A stretch of DNA of 20,766 nt from Prevotella sp. UBA7551 (GCA_002479145.1 DLLX01000075.1:1-20766); one strand, 5' to 3'. Positions 1-9,473 are shown, counted from the first letter of the stretch. Notes: generated from the sequence alone by a model not told the origin. Numbers and translations are program-made.

Positions 1-223
1 ATGAATTATACAGGTTAGTAGATAATGTGACACTTATGGAGTTGAACGCTTAAACGAGTATAGAGTATGCCAGCAGCGAAATGACCGATCTTGTGTTTAA
101 GGCGAAAAACATAGATAAATTTTCGTGATTCTTAAAGATTTTCATTAATTTTGCACGAGATATCCATGTTGCTGAAAGCCCGGAGGGCAAGCAAGAGGGT
201 GTTGACTTTATGGAAATGGGCGT
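1..223. other. Left-edge stretch without a supported gene
   Basis: No convincing coding region is visible. The longest reading near its end is a 21-codon ORF starting at 166 on the + strand, too short and unlike any family I know. The only suggestive element is a TAnnTTTG box at 146-153, listed separately. Composition is AT-rich. No tRNA, integrase, transposase or direct repeat that would mark an island boundary was seen. Confidence 0.5.
146..153 (+). promoter_or_regulatory. Possible Bacteroidetes-type -7 box upstream of brxP
   Basis: TAATTTTG matches the TAnnTTTG -7 consensus of Bacteroidetes promoters. No clear TTTG -33 element lies at the expected distance, and use of this site would give brxP a leader of roughly 410 bases. 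A second, weaker possibility is TTTG at 490-493 followed 20 bases later by TATAAT at 514-519, much nearer the brxP start. Neither is strong. Confidence 0.25.
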
Positions 224-586
224 TTACTTAGCGCCTGTCTTTGACATGTCGTAATCTCGCAAATTACAAAAATCGTCAAAGGACGGTGGCAACCAGTAAA
301 TGCTCACGGTAAGGTGTATTCTGCCCTGCCGTGATTTATCGTATATGTACTCATTGTATTTATACGGTTGCTCACGTATGGGATTAATATATACCATGCG
401 TGGGCTTTCAGCGTTGTCCGTCTCGACGATTAGGGCAAAGCGAAGGCCTCGACATATGGGATGGGCAAAGGCGAATCCCACGCTTTGTTTTTGTAGAGGT
501 ACAGCAAACTTATTATAATCATCGTCGGAGATTGGGGTTCTATCCGCACCTGATAAGAAGTAGAGCCAAAATGTACAAAATAACAT
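224..586 (-). CDS. Doubtful hypothetical protein, possibly a gene remnant
   Basis: A 120-codon minus-strand ORF whose residue composition from about residue 14 onward (mixed D, Y, N, E, P, R) looks more like a real protein than a random shadow. I do not recognise a family. The N-terminus (LFCTFWLYFL) is hydrophobic but runs across the brxP start at 571, so it overlaps brxP by 16 bases head to head. This arrangement is unusual for an intact gene and would fit a reading frame truncated when the BREX operon arrived. No RBS or promoter supports it. It may equally be a chance ORF: the + strand over the same bases holds no better alternative, which is the only reason for listing it. Confidence 0.3.
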   Translation of the reverse strand: MLFCTFWLYFLSGADRTPISDDDYNKFAVPLQKQSVGFAFAHPICRGLRFALIVETDNAESPRMVYINPIREQPYKYNEYIYDKSRQGRIHLTVSIYWLPPSFDDFCNLRDYDMSKTGAK

Positions 587-3075
587 GGGACAAAGAAACG
601 GGAGGAGTACAGCTGCACTCCCGTATTGTGGAAGGTACGCTTGGTATTTCTCCCCGTCCTGTGTTCTTCGAAGAATTGGACTTGTTGGGGCTTGATAAGC
701 TGGGATGGACGTATCCTCATGTGGAAGAGCCGATTATGTGGGCTGTCAACAAGCAGTATTGGTATCGTGGAGTGAGAATCTTTGACGCCAAGGGTGCCAA
801 TATATACACCAAGCCTACACTGGAGATGCAACCAGGTATAGAGCCTATGGAGCTGGTGCCTGTAGACGTGAAGAAGATGCTTCTACGCACATCCGACTTG
901 ATGTTTGTATTGGAAAACGAAGCCATAGAATTTATCCGCGATACTTACTTGGCGTATGCCAAAGCAAATAAGACCTACAACAAGGCTGATGCCAACAAAC
1001 TGGACTTTGAAACGATGGCGGAGCGTGTGGAGAAGAAAAGCAGGCAGCGTATGGCTGTGGTTAAGCAGGACTGCGATTCTTTCGACATCATGCCGCTTGC
1101 CACAGCAAATAAGGAGGGCAAGCGTGTGTTGCTTTCTACAAAAATCGACCGCTTCATAGTAAGTTTTTCGGGCGGAAAGGACTCGCAAGTGGTACTCGAC
1201 TTGTGTACACGTGCCATTCCGCCTACAGACTTTGAGGTCATCTATAGCGACACTGGCTATGAGCTTCCACCGTCTCTTACACTTTACAAAGATGTGGAGG
1301 CATACTATAAAAAGAAATACCCTTCTCTCCGTTTCCTTACGGCCCGCAACCACGAGTCGGTGCTGAACTATTGGGATAAGATTGGCACGCCAAGTGACAA
1401 TCACCGTTGGTGCTGCTCGGTGATGAAGACGGCACCACTGTACCGTATGTTGAAAGTTGAGGGCAACAAGCAAGCCCACGTCTTGACGTTTGATGGAGTG
1501 AGAGCGGAGGAGTCGGTGAGAAGAGAAAATTATCAACGATTAGGCAAAGGCAAACATACGTTTATCTATAATGCACATCCTATAATCGGATGGAATTCGG
1601 TAGAGATTTTCTTGTACCTATTTGAACAAAATTTGCCAATTAATTCTGCATATCGTAAAGGCAAAGCACGTGTGGGATGTTTAATTTGTCCATTTTCGAC
1701 TTCTTGGGATGACATGGTTATACATGAAACCTATCCTAAAGATTTACAGCCATTTGTAAAAAAAATAAAGGAATACGCTTCACAAGTCAAGATTGCCAAC
1801 TTCGACCATTTCCTTTCTGAAAGGAAATGGAAGTTGAAACCATTAGGAAACAGAAAGGAGTCTTATCCTAAAGTGCTATTCCAATCAGAACTTTCAGCTC
1901 TGAATTTCATAGCAGAAATAACAGATGCAAGGCATTCCTTTCTCAAATGGCTTCCTGCCTTATGTCCTTATATCATAAAGAATACAGACAAAGGCTTCGA
2001 AGGTGAATTCCATTTTAAGAAAAATGTTTTTCCGTTTTTTATAAAAGAAAGAAATAACAAGTCGATATTAGAGGTTAAAGGTAGGTTACCAAACGAACTT
2101 ACATTTCTTCTAAGACGTTTAACTTATAAGACAGCATATTGTGTACATTGTGAGGTGTGTGAGGTAGATTGTCCTACTGGCGCACTTTCCATAATCCCGC
2201 AAATTAACATTGATAAAAATAAATGTATCCATTGTCACAAATGTTTCAATGCACATGACAGGGGATGTATAACTGCAGATTGCATACGTATGGTAACTGA
2301 TTCTGAAAGAAAGATAAACACAAAGATTCAAGGATATAAAAAATTTGGTCTACGTGATGAATGGGTGGAGGAATATTTCATTGACCCAATTGGTTTTTGG
2401 AAAGAGAATAGCTTGGGAACAGCTCAAGTAGATTCTTTTAAAGCATGGATGAGGGACGCTGAAATTACGGATTTGAAGAATAATCTGACAGAGCAAGGAG
2501 CACTTATGCAAATCATCTATGCAGAGAATCCTTCCCTGTTTTGGGAAGTGTCATTTATAAACCTTTCCTACAATTCATACATTGTAAGATGGTTCTGCAA
2601 TAATATTGCGACGAGCCAAACTTATAATGCCAAAGTAATAAAAGAAGAGATTTCAAATCAAGAGTTCTCTGGCTCTATTTCCACAGTAGGAAATGCAGCT
2701 ATTGCATTATGTGACTTGATGAAAAAGACACCTGTCGGTGACGGATGTCTGCAAGGTGTAGATTTGGGTAAAAAAGGATTGTGCCGAAAAGAATACGATG
2801 ATATAAGTGTTGAGGCAGTGGCTTACTCCATCTATAGATTTGCCAAAGAACATGAATTGTCTATGCTCAGGGTTTCAGATTTATATAAAACCGAAGAATA
2901 TCATGGTATATTCAAAGAGTTTGGGATAACAAGGCAAGCATTGCTCAGGAAATTAAGAACAATTAGTTCAGAGAGCAACAGGGTCTTGGTTGCAGAACTT
3001 GCAATGGGATTAGACCATATTACGCTGCGTGAAGATTTGACACCTTTTACCGTATTGAAAGCAATGACTATATAA
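571..3075 (+). CDS. brxP: BrxP: PAPS reductase-family protein with ferredoxin and DUF4007-like domains (type 4 BREX)
   Basis: An 834-residue multidomain protein. Residues 195-300 carry the PP-loop SGGKDS (200-205) of the PAPS reductase/ATP pyrophosphatase superfamily, the group that includes DndC and SspD of DNA phosphorothioation. RWCC (279-282) and GCLIC (369-373) give four cysteines able to hold an Fe-S cluster. Residues 524-566 are a bacterial ferredoxin module: Cys 524, 527, 530, 534 and Cys 552, 555, 558, 566. From about 600 to the end the sequence resembles DUF4007 (FKAWMRDA, FWEVSFINL). The start at 571 is chosen because MYKITWDKETGG is the usual N-terminus of this family; an in-frame ATG at 400 adds 57 unconvincing residues. 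In type 4 BREX this gene replaces the PglX methyltransferase; its reaction is not established. It heads the operon, and the next gene begins one base after its stop. GC falls sharply near base 1530. Confidence 0.85.
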   Translation: MYKITWDKETGGVQLHSRIVEGTLGISPRPVFFEELDLLGLDKLGWTYPHVEEPIMWAVNKQYWYRGVRIFDAKGANIYTKPTLEMQPGIEPMELVPVDVKKMLLRTSDLMFVLENEAIEFIRDTYLAYAKANKTYNKADANKLDFETMAERVEKKSRQRMAVVKQDCDSFDIMPLATANKEGKRVLLSTKIDRFIVSFSGGKDSQVVLDLCTRAIPPTDFEVIYSDTGYELPPSLTLYKDVEAYYKKKYPSLRFLTARNHESVLNYWDKIGTPSDNHRWCCSVMKTAPLYRMLKVEGNKQAHVLTFDGVRAEESVRRENYQRLGKGKHTFIYNAHPIIGWNSVEIFLYLFEQNLPINSAYRKGKARVGCLICPFSTSWDDMVIHETYPKDLQPFVKKIKEYASQVKIANFDHFLSERKWKLKPLGNRKESYPKVLFQSELSALNFIAEITDARHSFLKWLPALCPYIIKNTDKGFEGEFHFKKNVFPFFIKERNNKSILEVKGRLPNELTFLLRRLTYKTAYCVHCEVCEVDCPTGALSIIPQINIDKNKCIHCHKCFNAHDRGCITADCIRMVTDSERKINTKIQGYKKFGLRDEWVEEYFIDPIGFWKENSLGTAQVDSFKAWMRDAEITDLKNNLTEQGALMQIIYAENPSLFWEVSFINLSYNSYIVRWFCNNIATSQTYNAKVIKEEISNQEFSGSISTVGNAAIALCDLMKKTPVGDGCLQGVDLGKKGLCRKEYDDISVEAVAYSIYRFAKEHELSMLRVSDLYKTEEYHGIFKEFGITRQALLRKLRTISSESNRVLVAELAMGLDHITLREDLTPFTVLKAMTI

Positions 3076-3076
3076 G

Positions 3077-3499
3077 ATGAAGAATTCGCTTCTGTCAATA
3101 TACACAGAAATGATGCTTTCTCTTCATACAGGAAGTATAAACGGACAGGCTGCCTTATCAAAGCCTCTATATATTACTGCGATAATAGAAGCAATAGAAT
3201 GGGATGCTTTGACCGAAAATGAGATAATGCTATCCAATGTATTTATTCGAAGAAGATTCGGTCGGTTGTATGAACAAGTCAATGAGAACAGGAAAGGCTA
3301 CGAAATATCATTCTTTGTACGTCCGTTCTTCCATCTTGGCAGTTCCTCTTTCTATCATCTGATATGGAGGAATAAAGTTGAATCACCTAATAATTCTGAA
3401 ACTCCTTCTGCCAAATACATCCGTGAACACTTACTCTTTGCAAAATTAGACGATGAGTTATGGGAGCTGTTACGGATGCAGAAAGCAGGGAATATATAA
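3077..3499 (+). CDS. Small protein resembling the N-terminal recognition domain of HNH restriction enzymes
   Basis: A 140-residue protein whose ATG lies one base after the brxP stop, implying translational coupling. Its layout follows a domain often found in front of HNH nucleases (COG3440-like): LSKPLYITAIIEAI (28-41, the KPhLL..ih.lI helix), an N/E-rich turn (47-50), a helix ending near 68, PFFHL (83-87), SFYHL (91-95) and a final AKLDDELWELL helix (122-132). The ScoMcrA sulfur-binding domain, which reads phosphorothioate DNA, has a comparable KP...PFxxL plan. No HNH or other nuclease motif follows, so this is a stand-alone domain. Next to a PAPS reductase-family enzyme, a mark-reading or targeting role is a reasonable guess, but binding is inferred from remembered patterns only. 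It is not among the four standard type 4 BREX genes. Confidence 0.75.
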   Translation: MKNSLLSIYTEMMLSLHTGSINGQAALSKPLYITAIIEAIEWDALTENEIMLSNVFIRRRFGRLYEQVNENRKGYEISFFVRPFFHLGSSSFYHLIWRNKVESPNNSETPSAKYIREHLLFAKLDDELWELLRMQKAGNI

Positions 3500-3559
3500 A
3501 AACGAATATTATTAGGCGATACCTGACAAAATAACTATAACAAGACCAATCATACGCTT

Positions 3560-6500
3560 ATGGCTACTAAATATGACGACATAATTAAGCTTCGTGGCGG
3601 CAAAGCTGCCTACGACATAGCAGAAGAGAAGAAGGGAGAATGGGTGTCATTCATCCCCAATGAGCAGTTCAATAACGTGTTGCGCACTGTGATAAAGAGT
3701 GTGCGGGGAAATGACATTGACAACCACAAAAGTTTTTGGATAAACGGAACATACGGCACAGGAAAAAGTCATGCTGTGGCAGTAATCAGTCACTTGCTGG
3801 GTGATGCCGTGGAGGACATTCGCGACTGGGTAGACTATGAATATAAGGATGCAAAGTTTGCCAATCTCCGTCAAGCTATCTATTCACTTCGAGAGACTAA
3901 ACGCTTGCTTACGGTCAATGTGTATGGACTGGGAGCGATGACCCATCCAGGCGACCTTGCCCTTGTACTACAGAAAGCGGTGTCGGAAACGCTCCGCAAA
4001 CACAGAATAGAAATAGCTGTGCCAACGGATTATGAAAACTACATTGAACAAATACGTCAAAATCCGGAAATATGGAATCACTTGATTGACACCCATACTA
4101 CCCTATCGTCTGTAGTGGCCGACAGCGAACAGTTGGCAGAAAGCCTAAAGACAGGCGACCTTGGCATCTTCCACCGTGTGAGCGACACGCTGCGTGAGGC
4201 TCAACTCGACATCCGACTGAACAACGATAATATTAAGCAATGGCTTTGTGAAGTGCAAAACCGCCTGGCTGAGTTGGGCACATATAATGGTTTGCTTATT
4301 GTGTGGGACGAGTTCACCGATGTGATGACCGACGCCATTGGCGTGCCCGTACTGAAACAATTGCAGGAAGTGGCTCAAAAATTCATGAATGAGGACAGCA
4401 ATTCCTATCTGTTCCTGATCTCGCACCCATCGGCATTCAACGGCATAGACTCCGAACAACTGAAGCAGACTGATGGTCGCTACCACCGCATGAAATACAA
4501 CATGGAATCTGTATCAGCGTTTAAGATTATGTCGCGTAAGTTTGAAATCATTGACGAGGAACGCCACACACAGATGTGCCAGCAATTCTATACGATGAAT
4601 CCACAACTGCTTGACATCTTCACAGCTACCAGCAACGACCAACAGTCAACCCGCGAAGACCTCTTTAACCTCTACCCTCTGCATCCCGGAACGGCCAATC
4701 TTGCCACTCACTATGCCACAGTGGTAGGTTCGTCGAGCCGAAGCGTATTTGAGTTTCTGGGACAGAATGATTCCATACGGGAGTTCCTTGGTAGTGAGGA
4801 ACATTTTCTGAACTGCGATACCATCACGGCAGACTATCTGTGGGACTATGTGCTGAAGGTTTTTCAGGATGATGTAACCAGCTATGGAGCCGTGACCGAA
4901 CGCTACAACTCATACAAGCTTCAGGTCAGCAACGAGGGCGATGCCTATTTTGCCGTGTTCAAAGGCATATTGTTGCTCAACGCCTTCAATAATGTGTCGG
5001 GCGAAAACAACAACGGACTGGTAACACCATCGGAAGACAACATCCATGCTCTCTTTGCAGGAACACGTTATGAAGGCGAGATAGACATGGTGCTGCAGTG
5101 GTTTAACGAGCAAGGCATCATACAGCGTGCGCCCGGCGGACTATATTCCGTGCAGTTTTCGGCCCTGCCTTCAGGCGAGATAGAAGAAAAGAAAACGGAG
5201 ATGCGCAATGTGCAGTATCGCTATACGGACCAAGTGCTCAACTTCTCAGATGCGGCCAGCACAGCTTTTGAGAAAAAGATGATGCAAAAGGTGATACGTC
5301 CGTATGGATTCAAGTTCTTCTCCGATCATCAGAACGAATCCGTACTCAGAAGCCAAATCAAACATGCGCGGAAGGATACAAAGGCAAGTGCTTTGTTCTT
5401 TGCCTTGCTGATGGCAAGAAACAATACGGAGCTTGGCGTGCTGCGCAATTTTGCAGAGAGATGTGCCGAAGACGAGAACGACAAGGACCTGAAGAATATT
5501 GTGTATATTGTGTTTGACGAGGTGCTCACCGATGCCAAGTATGAGCAGTTCATAGAATATCAAGCCAACTATGCCTGTGCCAGCAGCCATGGCTTCCTCG
5601 ACCAGCAGAAGGTACACCGTGATCATGCGGTGTCAATGGTGAAGGAGTGGATGGACTGCGTGCAGCGTGGCAATGCCATTGTGTATATAAACGGTGAAGA
5701 GAAACAACCCATTTCCGTGAAGCATCTTTCAAGCATAGTAAACAGCTTGATATCTCCAACCATATTTCCGTATGGTCCGGACGCTTGTGAATTGTTGCGC
5801 CAAAAGTCACCGTCAACATTCTGGCGTCAACAGAACTCGAAAGAGATTGTACGCACATTCATCTTTGCTGCTTCAAAGGAAGAACTGACAACCATATCCG
5901 CCCAGATGCGTCCTATACAATACCTTGTACAAGAGTGCTTGGACGAAAATATGGAGTGGAAGGACGATGTGCCAGAGAACCATCCGTTCAAGGTCGTATA
6001 TGACAAGGTGCAGAGCATCATCAAGTATGCAGACAAGAGTCTGCCATTCAACTTTGACGACAAGTTTTCTGTTCTGCAAAAGCCCCCATACGGCTTATAT
6101 GGTAGTTTCGCTCCAATGGCAATGATGGCTTTTGCCCTGAAGCCTTGGGCAAACAAGATATTTGATATGCAGGGCAAACCACGCGACAAGAATGCATTGA
6201 TAGACGATATCGTGTGGCTGTTCAAGGTGTGGGATGACAAAAAATCAAACAGCAAGCTGAATTTCAAGTTCCAGACTCCCGAGGAAGGCAAACTGTGCAA
6301 AGATCTTATATCGCTTTTCAAACTCAACAGCAAGAATAATGACTATTCGGATGTGACCAGTCTGAAGGATGCCCGCTATGCCATTACGGCAGAGTTTCTT
6401 GGCAAGAAAGGTTATCCGCTGTGGTCGGTGAAGTACGCCTCGGAAGCAGCTTTTGCCAGTTTGCCAGTCACGCTGAATATTACAGATGATCAGCGTCGGT

Positions 6501-7048
6501 TGATAGACAATATCGTCACCATCTGTATGGAACGCGACCTTCGCAACCCCGCATTAATAAAGGAGACCATAAACCTAATCTCTGAACTTAGATTTGAGAT
6601 GAAAAATATCCTAAATGTTGACGCTGCTTTCTCTGATGGCTTCAAAAACTATCTGATGCAGCTTGATTTCATCAATATAAAAGAAGAAGAGGTAGATGAA
6701 GTAAAACATTTCATTGAGCAGAATCTGCAATCGACAGTAGGTTACTGGACGGAGGAAGAAGTAGAGAAGAAGGCACTGCAATGGAATTCAGCAAGAAAGT
6801 CGTCAGTAAACGGTCAGCAAAAAACAAATGACAATGGTTGGCAACTGTGCAATGGCATTGCTTCTGAGCCTCCTGCCAATAATAACACGGCACAAATATT
6901 CCATACGAATACTAATGCATTGGAAGAGAAGCGCGAGCAAGCCAAAAAGCACATAGCAAGCATTGTTTCCCTTGATGTTGCAAAGAATCTTCTGAACAAA
7001 CTTTGTGATGAAGGTGGTGAGTGGCTGTTGGACAAGATAAACAGTTAA
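3560..7048 (+). CDS. brxC: BrxC: large P-loop ATPase of BREX
   Basis: An 1162-residue protein with the organisation of BrxC/PglY, the large ATPase of BREX systems. The Walker A loop is GTYGTGKS at 63-70, directly preceded by SFWINGT, which is typical of this family. Walker B is LLIVWDEF at 245-252 (D250, E251). The remainder is a long helical region without recognisable enzyme motifs; the tail (about 1085-1120) is polar and low in conserved character. It lies 60 bases after the small gene and 4 bases before pglZ. BrxC proteins are required for phage exclusion and probably act with PglZ and the modification component on DNA. GC is about 50% over most of the gene and drops to about 38% from near base 6545, the last 500 bases matching the AT-richer pglZ and brxL. 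Confidence 0.88.
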   Translation: MATKYDDIIKLRGGKAAYDIAEEKKGEWVSFIPNEQFNNVLRTVIKSVRGNDIDNHKSFWINGTYGTGKSHAVAVISHLLGDAVEDIRDWVDYEYKDAKFANLRQAIYSLRETKRLLTVNVYGLGAMTHPGDLALVLQKAVSETLRKHRIEIAVPTDYENYIEQIRQNPEIWNHLIDTHTTLSSVVADSEQLAESLKTGDLGIFHRVSDTLREAQLDIRLNNDNIKQWLCEVQNRLAELGTYNGLLIVWDEFTDVMTDAIGVPVLKQLQEVAQKFMNEDSNSYLFLISHPSAFNGIDSEQLKQTDGRYHRMKYNMESVSAFKIMSRKFEIIDEERHTQMCQQFYTMNPQLLDIFTATSNDQQSTREDLFNLYPLHPGTANLATHYATVVGSSSRSVFEFLGQNDSIREFLGSEEHFLNCDTITADYLWDYVLKVFQDDVTSYGAVTERYNSYKLQVSNEGDAYFAVFKGILLLNAFNNVSGENNNGLVTPSEDNIHALFAGTRYEGEIDMVLQWFNEQGIIQRAPGGLYSVQFSALPSGEIEEKKTEMRNVQYRYTDQVLNFSDAASTAFEKKMMQKVIRPYGFKFFSDHQNESVLRSQIKHARKDTKASALFFALLMARNNTELGVLRNFAERCAEDENDKDLKNIVYIVFDEVLTDAKYEQFIEYQANYACASSHGFLDQQKVHRDHAVSMVKEWMDCVQRGNAIVYINGEEKQPISVKHLSSIVNSLISPTIFPYGPDACELLRQKSPSTFWRQQNSKEIVRTFIFAASKEELTTISAQMRPIQYLVQECLDENMEWKDDVPENHPFKVVYDKVQSIIKYADKSLPFNFDDKFSVLQKPPYGLYGSFAPMAMMAFALKPWANKIFDMQGKPRDKNALIDDIVWLFKVWDDKKSNSKLNFKFQTPEEGKLCKDLISLFKLNSKNNDYSDVTSLKDARYAITAEFLGKKGYPLWSVKYASEAAFASLPVTLNITDDQRRLIDNIVTICMERDLRNPALIKETINLISELRFEMKNILNVDAAFSDGFKNYLMQLDFINIKEEEVDEVKHFIEQNLQSTVGYWTEEEVEKKALQWNSARKSSVNGQQKTNDNGWQLCNGIASEPPANNNTAQIFHTNTNALEEKREQAKKHIASIVSLDVAKNLLNKLCDEGGEWLLDKINS

Positions 7049-7052
7049 GCCT

Positions 7053-9470
7053 ATGTATAAGGAGTTTGGCTCAATGGAAGACCTCTATCATGAGATAGAG
7101 GTCGACAAACATTGGATGGGAGCGGAGAGTAGTCTCCGCAATCGCTATCCAATACGCTTTGTGCTGTTTGAGAATTTTGGCGATTTTAATGGCTTCGTGC
7201 AAGTATGTCAAGACCATGGTGTGTATGTGCAAAGTATAGAAAAATGGATGAAAGACGGACAGGATGATAAACTTATCACCTATTCACAACTTGCCGCATT
7301 CTTCGAGGATTACATTAAAAGTCTGCCTGCAAACGATTTCGTAATCGCACCATTTTCGGAAATAACAAGATTCTATGACAATGAACATTACGCTGAGTTT
7401 GATTCCTTATTGAAGACCATACGACTTATTCAATCGCCAGAAGAAGCCCAGCGTGGCCATCAGCGTATCTACGTACCTGTCATCGGCATGCAGAGCAAGG
7501 TGAGCAAATTCAAGGACGATCCAAATATCCATATATGGGAATATCACTCTGGGATAGAGTATGACAACTACCAACTTATCCTTACGAAGGGAACTACATA
7601 CGGGGTGAAAGGATTGGAAGAACAATATACGCTGTGTGAAGATTTACGACACTGGATTGCCCTTTGGAAAAATGTGGGTGTCAAGATAAAGCCACGGATT
7701 ATTTGTACATCAAAGTGTATTTTCGCCAATAGTAATAATGCACAGCCAGACAATGCATTTAAGTACACGGTTTGCGATAATGTCTTTGAATTCTTGACTG
7801 AAGGACTCAGTATCGATTTCGGAAAGCCGAGCGTAGGAGAAGATGATATGCCGTATTGGGAAGAACTGGCTTCTTGCGTTAATGTTACAGATTTTGATTT
7901 TGATGCTTTTGTCAATCAGAGGTTCAACACATTAAACCTAAACGAAGAGAATGCCTTTGTGCAAACATGGTTTGAATATAAAGATGCATTCTCGCGTTGG
8001 TTGCTGAAAACTTACTTTGTATGGAAATCAGATAAACATAATTACCTCACCAGGGTATTGGAAAATGTAACCTCTCTCAGTACTTCAGATTTGTTCTCAC
8101 AGATTGCCACTCAGATTTTTGACGAGTATTTTGATGAAGCGAGTGCACGTCAGCGCCTGATATTACTTAAAGAAGCCAAGAGACAGCATGTACAGATAAA
8201 ATGTTTGGCAGAACAAAAGGTAAAGGCAAAGTTGTCGGCAATGGCTGCTGACCCAGAGCGTGGACCATTGTTTGCTATGAAATATATGTCGCCTCACACT
8301 TCGTCAGAACAATGTCTTATGGCGGAATGGGTTGGTCAAGGAAAGATAGAAAAGAGCACCATCAAGAGCCTTTTCCCTGAATTGTATAGCTATTTGCTGC
8401 CTTCAAATGTACAAACAGAGAAGAGCAACGATTGGATAAATGAGTACTTTCAGGAATATAATCTTTCAAAAGTGGGAAACCATCCAACAGTAAATCTGGC
8501 AAACATGCTTAAGGAACGTAACGCCTCACAGGTCAGTTTTGAGGCATGGCGCAATGGTTTCAAAACAGTAAAGACATTGATGCACAACAGGCAGGACATT
8601 GACATTTACTATTGGATAGACGGGCTTGGGGTAGACTGGATTCCATTCATAACACGTGTTATTGAAAAACATAAAGCAGACGGAGTGTTCTTGAATGAAA
8701 TTTACGTCGCTGCCTCTGAGTTGCCTACTGTCACTTCTGTAAACAAAACAAAGTTGGACGAGATGACAGATGGCAAACTGGAGAAAATAGGAGATGTTGA
8801 CAAATTCGCACATACACAGAAAAGCTATCCGGCATATCTGATAGACGAGTTCCGAATTGTTGAAGAAGCCATCTCAAAAGTGCTCTCGCTGTACAATGGT
8901 AAAAAGATAGCATTTGTCTCTGATCATGGAATCAGCTATATGGCACAGTTTGGTACAGGACTGAACCTTGCTGGCGTGGAGACAAATCATGCAGGACGTT
9001 GTGGGTGTTGGCTAAAAGGCTCTGCTCAAACAGACAACAACTATATTGTTTTGGACGATGGACAGACTTTGTGCTCTTTAAACTATAATTCACTTTCCAC
9101 CAAAACGCCAATGGGACAAGGAGCGCATGGGGGCGCGACACCAGAAGAGGTTCTTGTGCCAATTATTATTGTTTCTAACCAAAAGAATGCAAATGAATAT
9201 TCTGCAAAATTACAGTCAAATGAAATGGTGGCAAGTAACCCTGTAGTGAGATATACGATTAAAGGACTCAGCAGCATAGATACTCCTATTGTGACATATA
9301 ATGGTATTGACTATGCACTTCATAATATAGGTGAAGATGTTTATGAGAGTGAACGGTTGAATCTTGTCAACACCTCGACAAGGATAACCCTACATATAGG
9401 AGACTTTAAGCAAACTGACAGTATGAGCATCAACACTGGTGTCCAGGAAGACGATTTATTTGGATTTTAA
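7053..9470 (+). CDS. pglZ: PglZ: alkaline phosphatase-superfamily BREX protein
   Basis: An 805-residue protein with a long helical N-terminal part and a C-terminal PglZ domain of the alkaline phosphatase superfamily. Likely metal-site motifs appear in the family order: YWIDGLG (520-526, D523), LPTVTSV (557-563, position of the nucleophile loop), FVSDHG (621-626, D624 and H625) and AHGGATPEE (691-699, H692). PglZ is the one gene common to all BREX types and to the original Pgl system; a nuclease or phosphatase activity on nucleic acid is suspected but not fixed. It starts 4 bases after brxC and ends 3 bases before brxL, so all three are surely co-transcribed. All motif residues look intact, so the protein should be functional. 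Confidence 0.9.
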   Translation: MYKEFGSMEDLYHEIEVDKHWMGAESSLRNRYPIRFVLFENFGDFNGFVQVCQDHGVYVQSIEKWMKDGQDDKLITYSQLAAFFEDYIKSLPANDFVIAPFSEITRFYDNEHYAEFDSLLKTIRLIQSPEEAQRGHQRIYVPVIGMQSKVSKFKDDPNIHIWEYHSGIEYDNYQLILTKGTTYGVKGLEEQYTLCEDLRHWIALWKNVGVKIKPRIICTSKCIFANSNNAQPDNAFKYTVCDNVFEFLTEGLSIDFGKPSVGEDDMPYWEELASCVNVTDFDFDAFVNQRFNTLNLNEENAFVQTWFEYKDAFSRWLLKTYFVWKSDKHNYLTRVLENVTSLSTSDLFSQIATQIFDEYFDEASARQRLILLKEAKRQHVQIKCLAEQKVKAKLSAMAADPERGPLFAMKYMSPHTSSEQCLMAEWVGQGKIEKSTIKSLFPELYSYLLPSNVQTEKSNDWINEYFQEYNLSKVGNHPTVNLANMLKERNASQVSFEAWRNGFKTVKTLMHNRQDIDIYYWIDGLGVDWIPFITRVIEKHKADGVFLNEIYVAASELPTVTSVNKTKLDEMTDGKLEKIGDVDKFAHTQKSYPAYLIDEFRIVEEAISKVLSLYNGKKIAFVSDHGISYMAQFGTGLNLAGVETNHAGRCGCWLKGSAQTDNNYIVLDDGQTLCSLNYNSLSTKTPMGQGAHGGATPEEVLVPIIIVSNQKNANEYSAKLQSNEMVASNPVVRYTIKGLSSIDTPIVTYNGIDYALHNIGEDVYESERLNLVNTSTRITLHIGDFKQTDSMSINTGVQEDDLFGF

Positions 9471-9473
9471 ATT

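Noticed and set aside
166..231. 21-codon ORF downstream of the TAATTTTG box
   Set aside because: Too short, no conserved features, and no reason to prefer it over noise; a leader peptide role cannot be supported.
400..570. Upstream in-frame ATG adding 57 residues to BrxP
   Set aside because: The added residues are Arg-rich and unlike any domain, while MYKITWDKETGG at 571 is the normal family N-terminus.
883..1536. 217-codon - strand ORF within brxP
   Set aside because: Lies opposite the conserved PP-loop region of brxP and has no family features.
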